Source: Zea mays (taxonomy: Eukaryota > Streptophyta > Magnoliopsida > Poales > Poaceae). From it: a stretch of DNA of 64,000 nt. Every line of letters starts with the position of its first letter. The first letter of the stretch is position 1. Shown piece after piece: positions 33,170-44,005 of this stretch. The stretch covers positions 14,384,850-14,448,849 of the forward strand of contig NC_050102.1 of the NCBI RefSeq assembly GCF_902167145.1, read 5' to 3'. The notes under the pieces were generated by a model that saw nothing but the letters and a program-made list of their open reading frames with translations, was not told the origin of the DNA and ran no database searches. Position numbers and translations under genes: made by a program.

Positions 33170-33302
33170 ATATGCCACGTCAGCGCTGACGTCAGCTACC
33201 ACTATACTAGCCACGTCCGCGTTGACAATAGCGCTGACGTCAGCTGCCACGTCACTAGCCACGTCAGCGCTGACGTCATACGCATCGGGACCTTCCAAAC
33301 GG

Positions 33303-34640
33303 CTGACGTCCTTTGTTGAGGTCAAGATGCCCATCAGTTCCCATTGGTGTCTTCGTGGGCTTGGCATCCTTCATCCCAAACCTCTTGAGAAGATCTTGAG
33401 TGTACTTTGTTTGGGAGATGAAGGTGTCGTCCTTGAGTTGCTTCACTTGGAATCCAAGGAAGTAGGAAAACTCGTCCATCATTGACATCTCGAACTTTTG
33501 TATCATCACCCTGTTAAACTCCTCACAAGACTTTTGGTTAGTAGAACCAAATATTATGTCATCGACATAAATTTGGCACACAAAAAGATCTCCATTGCAT
33601 GTCTTTGTGAAAAGAGTGGGATCGGCTTTCCCAACCTTGAAAGCATTAGAAATAAGGAAATCTCTAAGGCATTCATACCATGCTCTCGGGGCTTGCTTAA
33701 GTCCATAGAGCGCCTTAGAGAGCTTATATACATGGTCGGGATACCTGTCATCCTCAAAGTCAGGGGGTTGTTCCACGTATACCTCCTCCTTGGTTGGCTC
33801 GTTGAGGAAAGCGCTGTTCACGTCCATTTGGAATAGCCTAAAGGAATGGTGAGCAGCATAGGCTAATAATATTCGAATTGACTCTAGCCTAGCAACAGGA
33901 GCAAAAGTCTCCTCAAAATCCAAACCTGCGACTTGGGCATAACCTTTTGCCACAAGTTGAGCCTTGTTTCTTGTCACCACTCCGTGCTCGTCTTGCTTGT
34001 TGCGGAGCACCCACTTGGTTCCCACAACGTTTTTATTTGGATGCGGTACCAGGCTCCAGACTTCATTTCTTTTGAAGTTGTTGAGCTCTTCCTGTATGGC
34101 CAACACCCAGTTCATATCCTGCAAGGCCTCTTCTACCCTGAAAGGCTCAATAGAAGAGACAAACGAGTAATGCTCACAAAAATTAGCTAATCATGAGCGA
34201 GTAGTTACTCCCTTGCTGATGTCACCCAGAATTTGATCAACGGGGTGATGTCTTTGGATCGACGCTTGGACTTGAGTTGGAGGGACCCGTGGTGCTCCTT
34301 CCTCCATAACCTGTTCTTCTTGTGCTCCCCCTTGATCCTGCCCCTCTTCTTGAGGTACATGTTCATCGTCTTGAGTTGGGGGATGCACCATTGTCGAGGA
34401 AGATGGTTGATCTTGTTCCTGTAGTTCCTGTGATCGCACATCACCTATTGCCATTGTGCGCATTGCGGCCGTCGGAACTTCTTCATCTACATCATCAAGA
34501 TCAACTTGCTCTCTTGGAGAGCCATTAGTCTCATCAAATACAACATCGCTAGAGACTTCAACTAATCCCGATGATTTGTTGAAGACTCGGTAAAGAGTTC
34601 GTAGGAGGTCTTCTTGAAGAGACGGTGCAGGTAGAGCCAA
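33303..34640 (-). pseudogene. copia A reverse transcriptase and upstream linker
   Basis: On the minus strand from 34640 a linker (YRVFNKSSGL, then an acidic Gln/Glu-rich spacer with VPPTQVQ) leads to a TGA at 34191-34193. The same frame continues into [28 protein letters not shown]-like [35 protein letters not shown], and the catalytic YVDDIIFGS. It ends abruptly after [11 protein letters not shown] at about 33303, where CACTA-like sequence begins. RNase H is absent. Around 34590-34600 the integrase C-terminal part is joined to the linker by a deletion that also changes frame. Confidence 0.85.
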
Positions 34641-35843
34641 TTAATGGCATGACAAGCTGTGTTCACAACTTCCGACCAAAACCGCTCAGGCGTCTTGTAC
34701 TCTCCAAGCATCGTTCTCACCATGTCGATTAGCGTCCTGTTCTTCCTCTCTACCACACCATTTTGCTGTGGTGTGTAGGGAGCGGAGAATTCGTGCTTGA
34801 TGCCTTCCTCCTCAAGATACTCTTCAACTTGTAGATTCTTGAACTCGGACCCATTGTCGCTTCTTATCTTCTTCACCTTTAGCTCAAATTCATTTTGAGC
34901 TCTCCTTAAGAAGCGCTTTAGGGTCCCTTGGGTTTCTGACTTATCCTGCAAAAAGAATACCCAAGTGAAGCGGGAAAAATCATCAACAATTACAAGACCA
35001 TACTTACTTCCCCCGATTAGAGATGGCAACGGGTACAAACCCGTCGGGTTTTGCTATCCCAAACCCGTACCCGTGAAAAATATTTACACCCATTAAAAAA
35101 CCCGTACCCATGACGGGTTTGAAATTTTGCCCAAACCCGTACCCATCGGGTTTGCGGGTACCCACGGGTTACCCGCGGGTTTTATCTCCAATATGCTTAT
35201 TCTTTTTATTATCAATAAGTATCGTAATGATTAATGAGATCATGGTCCAAAATTTATGTAATGAACAACGAGTTCATGATTTGGTATTAAAAATATTAGT
35301 AGAGAGAATTAAATACAAATAATAAGTTGTATAATCAAGTTACCTTGCACTAAGTTATACATCCACCACATATATAACGCTAGTAATAACTATAATAGCA
35401 AGCAAGCAACACTATCACCAACTACTTATACATTCACTATTTGATAAAAATTAGGAAGTAAATAGGTAGATAACAAGTTTGTTGTTCATTTATAAAATAA
35501 AATTACAATATGCACTAGGTTTGGTCGGGTTTAAAAAACTCACGGGTTCACGGGTTTGGATACTATAGGAACAAACCCGTACCCATGAACCCGTCGGGTA
35601 TACATTTATGCCCATTAACAAACCCATGGGTATGAAAATTGACCCAAACCCGTACCCTAATGGGGTAAAAACCCATCGGGTTTCGGGTTTCGGGTACCCA
35701 TTGCCATCTCTACCCCCGATGCTGATGTAGGCAATGGGTCCAAAGAGATCCATGTGAAGAAGCTGCAGTGGTCTTGATGTCGTCATCACATTCTTGCTGT
35801 GATGAGTGCTTCCCACCTGTTCCCTACCTGACATGCTGCACAA
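34600..35843 (-). pseudogene. copia A integrase, split by a hAT MITE
   Basis: The minus-strand frame from about 35843 gives [17 protein letters not shown] (first catalytic Asp). A 695-bp MITE then interrupts. From 35017 downward the core resumes with SKYGLVIVDDFSRFTWVFF, IRSDNGSEF (second Asp), the Glu-bearing stretch after PQQNGVVERKNRT, then FWSEVVNTACHAIN. A deletion near 34600 removes the C-terminal part. Integrase would insert cDNA into host DNA, but this copy cannot be functional. Confidence 0.85.
35018..35712. mobile_element. hAT-type non-autonomous element in copia A integrase
   Basis: Starts TAGAGATGGCAACGGGT and ends ACCCATTGCCATCTCTA, a clear terminal inverted repeat. Flanked by the 8-bp duplication CCCCCGAT (35010-35017 and 35713-35720). 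Subterminal regions are packed with acccgt/acgggt motifs in both orientations, typical transposase-binding-site arrays. No transposase coding sequence. 695 bp. Confidence 0.93.
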
Positions 35844-35944
35844 GGTCTGTCTTTCTCAAAACAGACGTCAGTTAGTCCTAACACATGATCTCCCTTTAGA
35901 AGCTTATGAAGGTTCTTCATCCCAACATGTGCTAGATGGCGATG

Positions 35945-36376
35945 CTAGAGCCAGCCCATATTAGTCTTAGCTATTAAGCATGCATCTAGATCGGCATTCT
36001 CTTTTGAAAAATCAACTAAACAGAGTTTGCCATCTAATACACCCTTAAAAGCTAATGAACCATCACTCCTTCTAAAGACAGATACATCAGCAATTGTAAA
36101 CAGACAATTGTAACTCATGTGACACAATTGACTTACAGACAGAAGGTTGTACCCGAGCGACTCTACTAAAAATACATTTGATATGGAGTGCTCGTTTGTG
36201 ATGGTTATCTTTCCCAAACCTTTGACCTTGCCTTGATTCCCATCTCTAAAGATGATTGTATCATGGGAATCCTTGTTCTTGACGTAGGAGGTGAACATCT
36301 TCTTCTCCCCCGTCATGTGGTTTGTGCATCCTCTGTCGATAATCCTGCTTGAGCCCCCGGATGCATAAACCTGCAA
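35945..36376 (-). pseudogene. copia A protease and GAG-pre-integrase region
   Basis: Minus-strand frame with SSRIIDRGCTNHMTG, the copia aspartic-protease active-site region, then GYNLLSVSQLC and DLDACLIAKTNMGWL. The usual D-S/T-G triad reads D-R-G. The copia D copy at 63131 has the same D-R-G, so this may be a lineage feature rather than damage. Downstream the frame enters the integrase zinc region and stops. Confidence 0.8.
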
Positions 36377-36381
36377 GGAAT

Positions 36382-38738
36382 TTAAGCTTGAGTTTTAGGT
36401 ATCCAACTCTTGTTGGGTCCTACAAGGTTAGTCACAACAGTTTTTGGAACCCATATGCAAGTTTTGTCTCCCTTGCATTTGGATCCCAACTTCCTAGCAA
36501 CTACTTTTGCATTCTTACATAAAAGTACAAAGGAAGTATTGCAAGTTTGGTAAACAGTAGTAGGACCATTCCAAACTCTCCTAGGCGCATGAGACACAAC
36601 ATGATTACGCCTAGGCCTATTTCTACCATAATCATAAGTGGAGCTAGAAGCAAACATAGCATGAGAAGTATGATAACTAGGTAAAACAGCATGATCATAG
36701 CATCTATCATTTAGAGCATGACTAGTAAATTTCCTATCATAAATTTAGGCATGGTTTCTTTGAGGACTACTAGCCATAGGAGCCTTCCCTTTCTCCTTGT
36801 TGAGAACGGGAATCCTTTGACTTGCTAAGTTCTTGGTTTCCTTTCGAAAACCAAGTCCATCCTTAATTGAGGGGTGTCTACCAACAGTGTAGGCATCCCT
36901 AGCAAATTTTAATTTATCAAAATCATCTTTGCAAGTCTTAAGTTGAGCATTAAGACTTGCCACCTCATTGTTTAATTTAGCAATAGTGGCAGCATGTTCA
37001 TCAAAATTAACATCTTTACACTTATTGCAAATAACTACATGTTCTACACATGAACTAGTTTCATTTGCTTTTTCTAGCTTGGCACTCAAATTGTTATTTA
37101 ACTTTTTTAGGCTAGAAATAGATTCATGACAGGAAGATAGCTCAGATGATAGTATTTCATTTTTCTTGGTTTCCAAAGCAAGAGATTTTTGAACATTAAC
37201 AAACTTGTCATGTTCCTCATATAGAATATCCTCTTATTTTTCTAGCAGTCTATCCTTTTCATTAAGAGCATCAATTAATTCATTAATTTTGTCTATTTTA
37301 GCTCTATCTAATCCCTTAAACAAATCAGTGTAGTCTACTTCATCATCTGGTGACTCTTCATCAATAGAAGAAGTATACTTAGGGATGTCTCGAGTACGTA
37401 CCTTCTTCTCCTTAGCCATAAGGCAAGTATGTCGTTCATTGAGGAAGAGAGAAGATTTGTCAAAGGCTGAGGCAGCTAGTCCTTCATCGTCGGAGTCGGA
37501 TGAAGAGCAGTCAAGATCCCATTCTTTCCCGATGTGTGCTTTGCCCTTGGCCTTCCTGTAGTTCTTCTTCTTCTCCCTCTTCTCGTGTTTTTCTTTTCCC
37601 TGGTCATTGTCATTATCGGGACATTGAGCTATAAAGTGACCAGTCTTACCGCATTTGAAGCAGGAGCACTTTCCCCTTGTTTTATTCTTGTTGGGGTATT
37701 CGTTGCGTCCTTTTAGCGCGGTCTTGAAGTGCTTGATGATAAGTGCCATCTCATCTTCGTTGAGCCTAGCAGGCTCCACTTGTGCTACCTGCTTGGTAGC
37801 GCCTCCTTGCTGCTAGTTGCTTTGAGAGCAACGGGCTACGGCTCATAGATGGGCAGTGGACCATTTAGCGCATCGTCCACGTATCGCGCCTCTTTCACCA
37901 TCATGCGCCTACTCACGAATTCTCCGAGTATCTCCTCGGGCGTCATCTTGGTATACCTGGGTTTTTCATGAATAAGGTTGACAAGATGGGTGTTAATAAT
38001 GGTAAATGACTTGAGCATGAGTCGGACGACATCATGATCCGTCCATCTTGTGCTTCCGTAGCTTCGGATTTTGTTGACCAGGGTCTTGAGCCTGTTGTAG
38101 GTTTGTGTTGGCTCCTCTCCCCTGATCATCGCAAATCTCTCTAGCTCGCCCTCCACCAGTTCCATCTTGGTGATCATGGTGGCATCATTTCCCTCATGTG
38201 ATATCTTGAGGGTGTCCCAGATTTGTTTGGTGTTGTCCAAGCCACTCATTTTATTGTATTCATCCCTGCAAAGAGATGCTAGCAAAACAGTAGTAGCTTG
38301 GGCATTTTTATGAATTTGTTCATTTATAAAAACAGGATTATCAGTGCTATCGAAATGCATCCCATTTTCTACAATTTCCCATATGCTAGGATGGAGCGAG
38401 AATAGATGACTACGCATTTTATGACTCCAAAACGAATAGTCCTCTCCATCAAAGTGTGGAGGTTTTCCAAGGGGAATTGATAGTAAATGCGCATTTGAAT
38501 TATAGGGAATGCGAGAGTAATTAAAAGAATAATTTTGATTAACCGTCTTTTTCTTGGACGAGGAGTCGTCGTCGTCCCTTGGTGAAGAAGAGGAGGCGTT
38601 GCTGTCGTAGTAAATGATCTTCTTGATGCGCCTCTTCTTCTTCCCGTCCCTCTTCTTGTGACTCGAGCCTGAGTCAGTGGGCTTATCGTCTCTTGGCTCG
38701 TTGAAGAGGGACTCCTTCTCCTTGTCGTTGACCACCAT
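36382..38738 (-). pseudogene. copia A gag, broken
   Basis: The minus-strand start at 38738 gives MVVNDKEKESLF, a Lys/Ser-rich N-terminus, SIPLGKPPHFDGEDYSFW, then the UBN2/gag core (EEPTQTYNRLKTLVNKIRS) to a TAG at 37836-37838. A frame change follows near 37780-37830. Next come the CCHC knuckle CFKCGKTGHFIAQCP (about 37660-37615), an Asp/Ser-rich region, a coiled coil (37176-36900; ELSSCHESISSLKKLNNNL), and the C-terminal WVPKTVVTN/WIPKTQA motif before protease. Further TAA stops at 37234-37236 and 36745-36747. Gag would form the particle and bind RNA. Confidence 0.85.
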
Positions 38739-38794
38739 TCCCTTACCCTTAGGATCTATCTCTTCGGGTGGTTAGTCCCTTAGATGAAGAGTAT

Positions 38795-38808
38795 GGCTCT
38801 GATACTAA
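38795..38808 (-). other. copia A primer binding site
   Basis: On the minus strand TTAGTATCAGAGCC directly follows the 5' LTR, close to the Met-tRNA-complementary TGGTATCAGAGCC. Confidence 0.85.
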
Positions 38809-38809
38809 T

Positions 38810-40056
38810 TGAGAGCACCTAGAGGGGGGTGAATAGGTGATCCTGTAAATTCAAACACTAAATAGCCACAAACTTGATTATAGAAGTATTAGTGTGAGTT
38901 AATCAAGTCTCTATGAAGTGATCTCTTGTGAACAAAACAGTAATAGAGAAAAGCAACACAAGAGACACATGATTTTTATCCCGTGGTTCGGCCAAGTAAC
39001 ACTTTCCTACTTCCACGTTATGGCGTCCTAATGGACGAGGGTTGCACTCAACCCCTTTCAAGTGATCCAATGATCAACTTGAATACCACGGTCTTTTCTT
39101 TTTGAGTAGTCTTCCCGTTTGCGAGGAATCTCCACAGAGCCTCTCGCCCTTACAATATAGATCACAGAGAAAGCACGAGAGTGAGGATGGGAGAGCAACA
39201 CACGCAAGATCCAAATCCGCAGCACACACACGCACACAAGCCAAGACTTGAGCTCAAAACACAACATAGAGAGTTCGCAACTTAAACGGAGCTCAAATCA
39301 CTAACACAGTCGATCAAATGCGTGGAGGCAGAGTCTAGGAGTCTTAGAATGCTTAGAGAATGCTTGGTGTACTGCTCCATGCGCCTAGGGGTCCCTTTTA
39401 TAGCTCCAAGGCAGCTAGGAGCCGTTGGAGATCAACATGGAAGGCTATTCTTGCCTTCTGTCGAGTGGCGCACCGGACAGGTCCTGTAGCTGTCTGGTGC
39501 GTGATCTCTTACCATATCGGGCACATCCGACCGTTGAGCCGGCGGTCCTGTTGGCTCACCAGACACTGTCCAGTGCACACCGGACAGTTCGGTGTGCCCA
39601 ACGCATTGGCTCGGCCACATGTCGCCCGCAGATTTCGCTGCCGACCATTGGCCGCGAGTGCTGTTGGCTCACCGGACAGTCCTGCACCACCGGGCAGTCC
39701 GGTGATTTTTAGCGAAGTCGCCTACAGTTTCCCGAGAGCAGCCAGTTCACCGTAAGCCGGCCTGGGGCACCGGACACTGTCCGGTGCACCACCGGACAGT
39801 CTGGTGTGCCAAGCCCGAGCTGGTTTTGGCTGTACATAGCCAACTCTTTTCCAACTCCCTTCTTCTCTTGGCTCTGTTTCTAGTACTTAGATAAACACGT
39901 TAGTATTCAAAAACAATTTACTAAGTTTAGAAACATACCTTGTTCTTTGATCTGCACTTCTCACACATTTGGCACATAAGAACTCAATTAATATGTGTTG
40001 GGCATCTAATCACCAAAACTCTTATAGAAATGGCCCAAGGGCACATTTCCCTTTCA
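38810..40056 (-). repeat. copia A 5' LTR
   Basis: Pairs with 15392-16670. Minus-strand TATA box (TATAAAAG) at 39395-39402. CACCGGACAGTCCGGTG-type palindromes at about 39468-39810, on the upstream (U3) side of the TATA. Confidence 0.93.
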
Positions 40057-40061
40057 AAAGG

Positions 40062-40744
40062 GATGCTCCATTAACTCAAATTTGATGAAGTTAAGAAAAA
40101 TTAGCCATCCATACCATCATTTGCACACCTTAAATTTGTTGAAGTTAAGAAAAATAATCATCGCTGTCATAAGTTACACCCCCATCCTACTAGTTTGCTT
40201 CTTTCATTTCCTCTTATTTTCCATTGTGCTCGGCTTTATTCCCCACAGTGCCACCACACTAGCGCACCTCTCCCTACTCTTCTGCAACCCACCATCAGCC
40301 ATGGTTCTCCACCATCTGGATGTGCATGCATGGTGATATCATTGGAAGAGGAGGGAGTTGATGCCCAAGGTGCCTAGGGGTCGTGACAAGAGGTGTCCTA
40401 GGGCTGACGTGCGAAATGCCCTGGGGGCTAACGCACTAGGTGCCCTAGAGGACGAGGATGATAGGTGCCATGTTGGTCGATGCATGAGGAGCCCTAGGGC
40501 CGATGCACGAGGTGCCCTATGGGTTAGGGTGGGAGGTGCCCGAGAGCCCGATGCACGAGATGCCCTAGGTGTCAAGACACAGGTGCCCTAGGTATTAATG
40601 CATAAGATGCCCTAGGGACCAATGTGTGAGGTGCCCTAGGAGTTGGGATAGTAGGTGCCCTGAGGGATAATACATGAGGTGTCCTAGGGTTCAAGGTACC
40701 AGAAGATGCCCTAGAGTGCAAAAGTGCATGTAGGTTATATCATT
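40062..40744. other. Old flank right of copia A, with a minisatellite
   Basis: Two diverged copies of 'aaatttg(a/t)tgaagttaagaaaaat' occur at about 40078 and 40131. From about 40358 to 40700 a degenerate unit of roughly 30-33 bp containing g(g/a)tgccctagg repeats about ten times. No gene recognised. Confidence 0.6.
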
Positions 40745-42179
40745 GACAGGGATGTCCTCACATCCTCCCATTCTTGCATGTGAGTCGTCCTTGACTCAAG
40801 CCCGTCCTCATTCTCGATAAATATCACAATCTAAAATATTAAACATGGGGATGCTCCAAAATCCGTAGGCAACTCAAGTTTATATGCATTATCATTAATC
40901 CTCTCTAAGACTTTGAAAGGCCCATTAGCCCTAGGCAGTAACTTAGACTTTCTTAAATTTGGGAATCAAACTTTCCTCAAATGAAGACAAACTAAATCAC
41001 CTGGTTCAAAAATGACATGTTTCTTGCCCTAGCTACCAGCTAACTTATATTTTGTGTTCATACTTTTAATGTTCGCCTTGGTTGTCTCACGTATTTTGAT
41101 CATAAACTCAGTCATGTTGGTTAGCATCAAATTCAATTTCTTGGAAGATGGGGATAGAAAGTCAATAGGAGCATAAGGCACATAACCATAAACAATATCA
41201 AAATGTTAGTTTTCGTAGTAGAATGCAGTGAGCGTTTGTAAGCAAACTTAAAATGAGACAAACATTCCTTTTTTATATTATTTTAAAATAGCCCTAAGCA
41301 TTATGGACAAAGTTCGTTCACAACTTTATTTTTATTTAATAGTTTGGGGGAGGCAAGTAGGTGAAAATAATAGCTTAGTGCACATTTATGCCCATAGAGT
41401 TTGCCAAAAATGGCTAAGAAATTTTGCGTCATAATCAGAAAATATGGTATTTGGAATACCATGTAAACGAACAATATCACGAAACAACAAGTCATTAACA
41501 TGGGTCACATCATCAACTTTACGACATAGTATGAAGTGTGCCATCTTAGAAAATCTATCCACCACCCCCAAAAAACTCTACCCCTCTCCTTTGTTCCAGG
41601 CAAACCTAGAACAAAGTCCATGAAATATCCTCCCATCACTACCGGAATTTGGCTCTTTGCCGAGTGCCATATTCTTTGCCGAGTGTTTTATTTCGGGCAC
41701 TCGGCAAAGAGCTCTTTGCCGAGTGCCACGCAAAAAACCCTCGGTAAAAGAAAACACTCGGCGAAGAAGCTCTTTGCCGAGTGTTTTATTTTTGACACTC
41801 GGCAAAGAGTTTCTTTGCCGAGTGTCTTTTTTTGACACTCGGCAAAAGGCTCTTTGCCGAGTGTCACAAATACAACACTCGGCAAAGAGCTCTTTGCCGA
41901 GTGTTTTTTCTCCAACACTAGGCAAAGACAATTTAAAAATCACATTTTAAAGTAGTAAATTAATTCAAATGAAAAAGTTTTCAACTACAAATTTGTATAA
42001 CTCATTATGATGTACAATTTATATATTGAACATTTCTTCATATGACAAAATAAAAATAAATTTGTTCATAAAACCTATATCTCTCTCGTAGTTTATGAAA
42101 CTACGAGAGAGACGTATAGAATTTGTGCATATTGTTAGAACCATCATCTGAGATAAACAAATTATCAAACAACCAAAAT

Positions 42180-42680
42180 AAACTTTATAGATCTTGAGAA
42201 GTTATAAAAGTTTATAGTTGACAACTTTTTCATTTGAAGTCATACTGTCAACGAAAACTACGTCTGAATTTAAAAAATTTAAAATTTGAATTTTGAAAAC
42301 GACTTCGAAAGGAAAAACCACCAACATGAAAGTTGTAGGTATTGAAGAGTTATGAAACTTTGTAGTTGACAATGTTTTAGTTTGAAATCATCTTGTTATG
42401 CAAAACTATGTTTGAATTTTGAAATTTGAATTTTTCAAATTGTCTCGGATGGAAAAACCACCAAAATAAAAGTTGTAGGTCTTGAAATGTAATGAAACTT
42501 TGTAGTTGACAATTTTTGATTTGAAATCATCTTATCATTGAAAATTTCGTGTGAAGTTTTTAAATTTAAAATTCAAATTTTATAAACGATCTCAGATGTA
42601 GAAACTATTAAAATAAAACTTTTAGATCTCAAAAAGTTATGCAACTTTATAGTTGGTCACATTTTCAAATGAACTCATTT
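42180..42680. repeat. Tandem repeat of about 110-125 bp inside CACTA-2
   Basis: At least four units, each with a version of 'cttgaa..gttatgaaactttgtagttgacaa..ttttgatttgaaatcat' and a 'ggaaaaaccaccaa(c/a)at' block. CACTA-1 contains the inverse of this unit near 2025-2110 and 2180-2260. Confidence 0.75.
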
Positions 42681-42761
42681 AGTGCCTTAAATAATCAAAT
42701 TACTCTCGATTTGTTATAGTACATGGGGAATGGAAACGTAATATAAACATAATTGGTGTAG

Positions 42762-42814
42762 TAGTGTAGTGGTATAGGAGGGTATGCGCGAGAGAGAGGT
42801 TGCAAGTTCGAATC
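42762..42814 (+). other. tRNA-like segment (exact A and B boxes) in CACTA-2
   Basis: A box TAGTGTAGTGG (42762-42772) and B box GTTCGAATC (42806-42814) both match the Pol III consensus exactly, with 33 nt between them. The surrounding 'gtagtgtagtggtataggagg' and 'ggttgcaagttcgaatctca' look like D and T arms. An acceptor stem is not obvious, so it is probably tRNA-derived rather than a working tRNA. Confidence 0.6.
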
Positions 42815-43774
42815 TCACAATTTACAAAACATATAAGTTTGATTTAAAATAATAGTGAAAAATGATAGGGCAACGGGTAAGGTTGGAGAGTTGTTCCTAG
42901 AATTTAAAAAATGTTTTGCTGTTTTTTTTTTAATTTTTTCGATTCTTAATTTGCCGAGTGTTTTTTTTGCCGAGTGCTTTTTGACAATCGGCAAAGTCTT
43001 TGCCGAGTGTCCGAAAAAAGCACTCGGCAAAGAACCCTTTGCCGATGAAATCTTTGCCGAGTGTTCTTTGCCGAGTGTTACATTCGGCAAAGCCTTTGCC
43101 GAGTGTAAAATAGCTTTTGCCGAGTGTCTTAGACACTCGGCAAAGAACGCGATTCCGGTAGTGCATGGTACATTAGAAACAAGTAGAGGCATATACAAAC
43201 TATATGTATTAAGACGAGACTTAGCTTTTTCGCATATTAGTTGTTATCTAAGATCATTGTAAGTTGCAAGTAACAGATATATGACTGTAGTATTGCTTAG
43301 ACCAATAAGTTTAGTTTTCATTTATTTTGTATATTTCGTCGCGCATAAAGTTTAGAGGGGACTATCCATCCCTCTCTAGTACACCATCTCGTCCCTTAAT
43401 TCCTATCAGGGTGAGATCTTATTCCATGTCATGCCAGGGGTGGCATGACACAAATGAGCATACAGTTGGCCTGCCATAGTGGTAGGCCAATCGCACTAGA
43501 TGTGGTAATACAACATCAGAATTTAGCTATGCTAGGAAGATTGGCGTGCCCAAACAGTTTAGTTTTTTTTAATCCCTAATATTATTTTCTAGAAATAGTT
43601 TTTTAAAGTACAATTAAATAATCATACATATGCACTCCACTTGACCAACCTATCCCTGTTTTTGTGGCCCTCACCAGTCACCCCATGTCCTCCTTCTGAC
43701 ATCCTTATACTACATACACAGCGATGGCCCTGACCATTGGCATCTCTTTACATATATAATACGTATACACATAT

Positions 43775-44005
43775 AGAGCGTTTGGTTTGCAGAATAAGTT
43801 AGCTCAACATTTTCTCACTTCTCATTTTTTTTGTTTGGTTTGTGTAATAGAATGAGTTGATTTATCACCACCTCATTCATCATAGTTAGTTAGTTAGTAC
43901 TAATATGAGGAATGGAATTATCCCACCAAATTTAAGGAATTGACACATGATGTATCACCTCATTTTGGATAGAGTGATTCCTCAAACCAAATACTCTCTA
44001 TATAT
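43775..44005. mobile_element. MITE with 'gtttggtttg' termini
   Basis: The left end agagcgtttggtttgcagaat and the inverted right end (agtatttggtttgaggaat) form an imperfect inverted repeat. About 230 bp, non-coding. The target duplication is unclear; Tourist or hAT. Confidence 0.55.

Larger units (their letters stand above)
18714..33300 (+). mobile_element. CACTA element fragment (CACTA-3), interrupted by gypsy A
   Basis: The left terminus CACTAGTAAGAATGTG begins at 18714. It is followed by a subterminal region rich in GTCAC/GTGACG motifs, a tRNA-like segment and a fused transposase-derived ORF (19753-20529). At 20854 gypsy A is inserted, and CACTA-like sequence resumes at 33175 with repeated palindromes of the type cgtcagcgctgacgtc to about 33300. 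No inverted right terminus is present. Beyond lies copia A reverse transcriptase, truncated. The right CACTA end and the copia RNase H were probably lost together in one deletion. Confidence 0.75.
15392..40056 (-). mobile_element. Opie/Ji-like Ty1/copia retrotransposon (copia A), with nested insertions
   Basis: Two matching LTRs (15392-16670 and 38810-40056) flank the element, with the 5-bp target duplication AAAGG at both outer edges (15387-15391 and 40057-40061). On the minus strand the order is 5' LTR (right), PBS, gag, protease, integrase, reverse transcriptase, post-pol, PPT, 3' LTR (left), the copia order. Nested inside are a solo LTR (16748-18235), CACTA-3 with gypsy A (18714 to about 33300) and a hAT MITE (35018-35712). 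Without them the element would be about 8 kb. The LTRs show many point differences and indels and the coding region is heavily broken, so it is older than its gypsy A insert. RNase H is missing. Confidence 0.93.
41637..43163. mobile_element. Non-autonomous CACTA element (CACTA-2)
   Basis: Termini CACTACCGGAATTTGG and GCGATTCCGGTAGTG, flanked by CAT on both sides (41634-41636 and 43164-43166). Both ends carry dense 'ctttgccgagtgt' motifs in alternating orientation, the classic subterminal array. No transposase coding sequence. The interior has tandem 'gttgacaa(c/t)tttt' units of about 110-125 bp and a tRNA-like segment. 1,527 bp, inserted in a gypsy integrase relic. Confidence 0.93.
40745..43300 (-). 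pseudogene. Ty3/gypsy integrase remnant, interrupted by CACTA-2
   Basis: On the minus strand, right to left: KSRLNTYSLYMPLLVSNVP (about 43235-43170), then, left of CACTA-2, [39 protein letters not shown] (catalytic Asp) and [11 protein letters not shown] (about 41565-41386). Further left is a stop-ridden integrase C-terminus: [37 protein letters not shown]. This order matches plant gypsy integrases. Numerous stops and gaps; a dead relic. Confidence 0.8.

Noticed and set aside
33175..33300. An independent satellite made of 'cgtcagcgctgacgtc' units
   Set aside because: Only a few units, directly continuous with CACTA-3 across the gypsy A target duplication, so taken as its subterminal repeat.
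33498..34528. Plus-strand ORFs across 33.5-34.5 kb
   Set aside because: Antisense shadows of copia A reverse transcriptase and its linker.
41657..41950. ORFs with LGKE/CRVF repeats in CACTA-2
   Set aside because: They are translations of the subterminal 'ctttgccgagtgt' DNA repeats, not protein genes.
42762..42814. Functional tRNA gene
   Set aside because: A and B boxes are exact, but no acceptor stem or anticodon arm can be shown by eye, and it lies in a transposon; reported as tRNA-like only.
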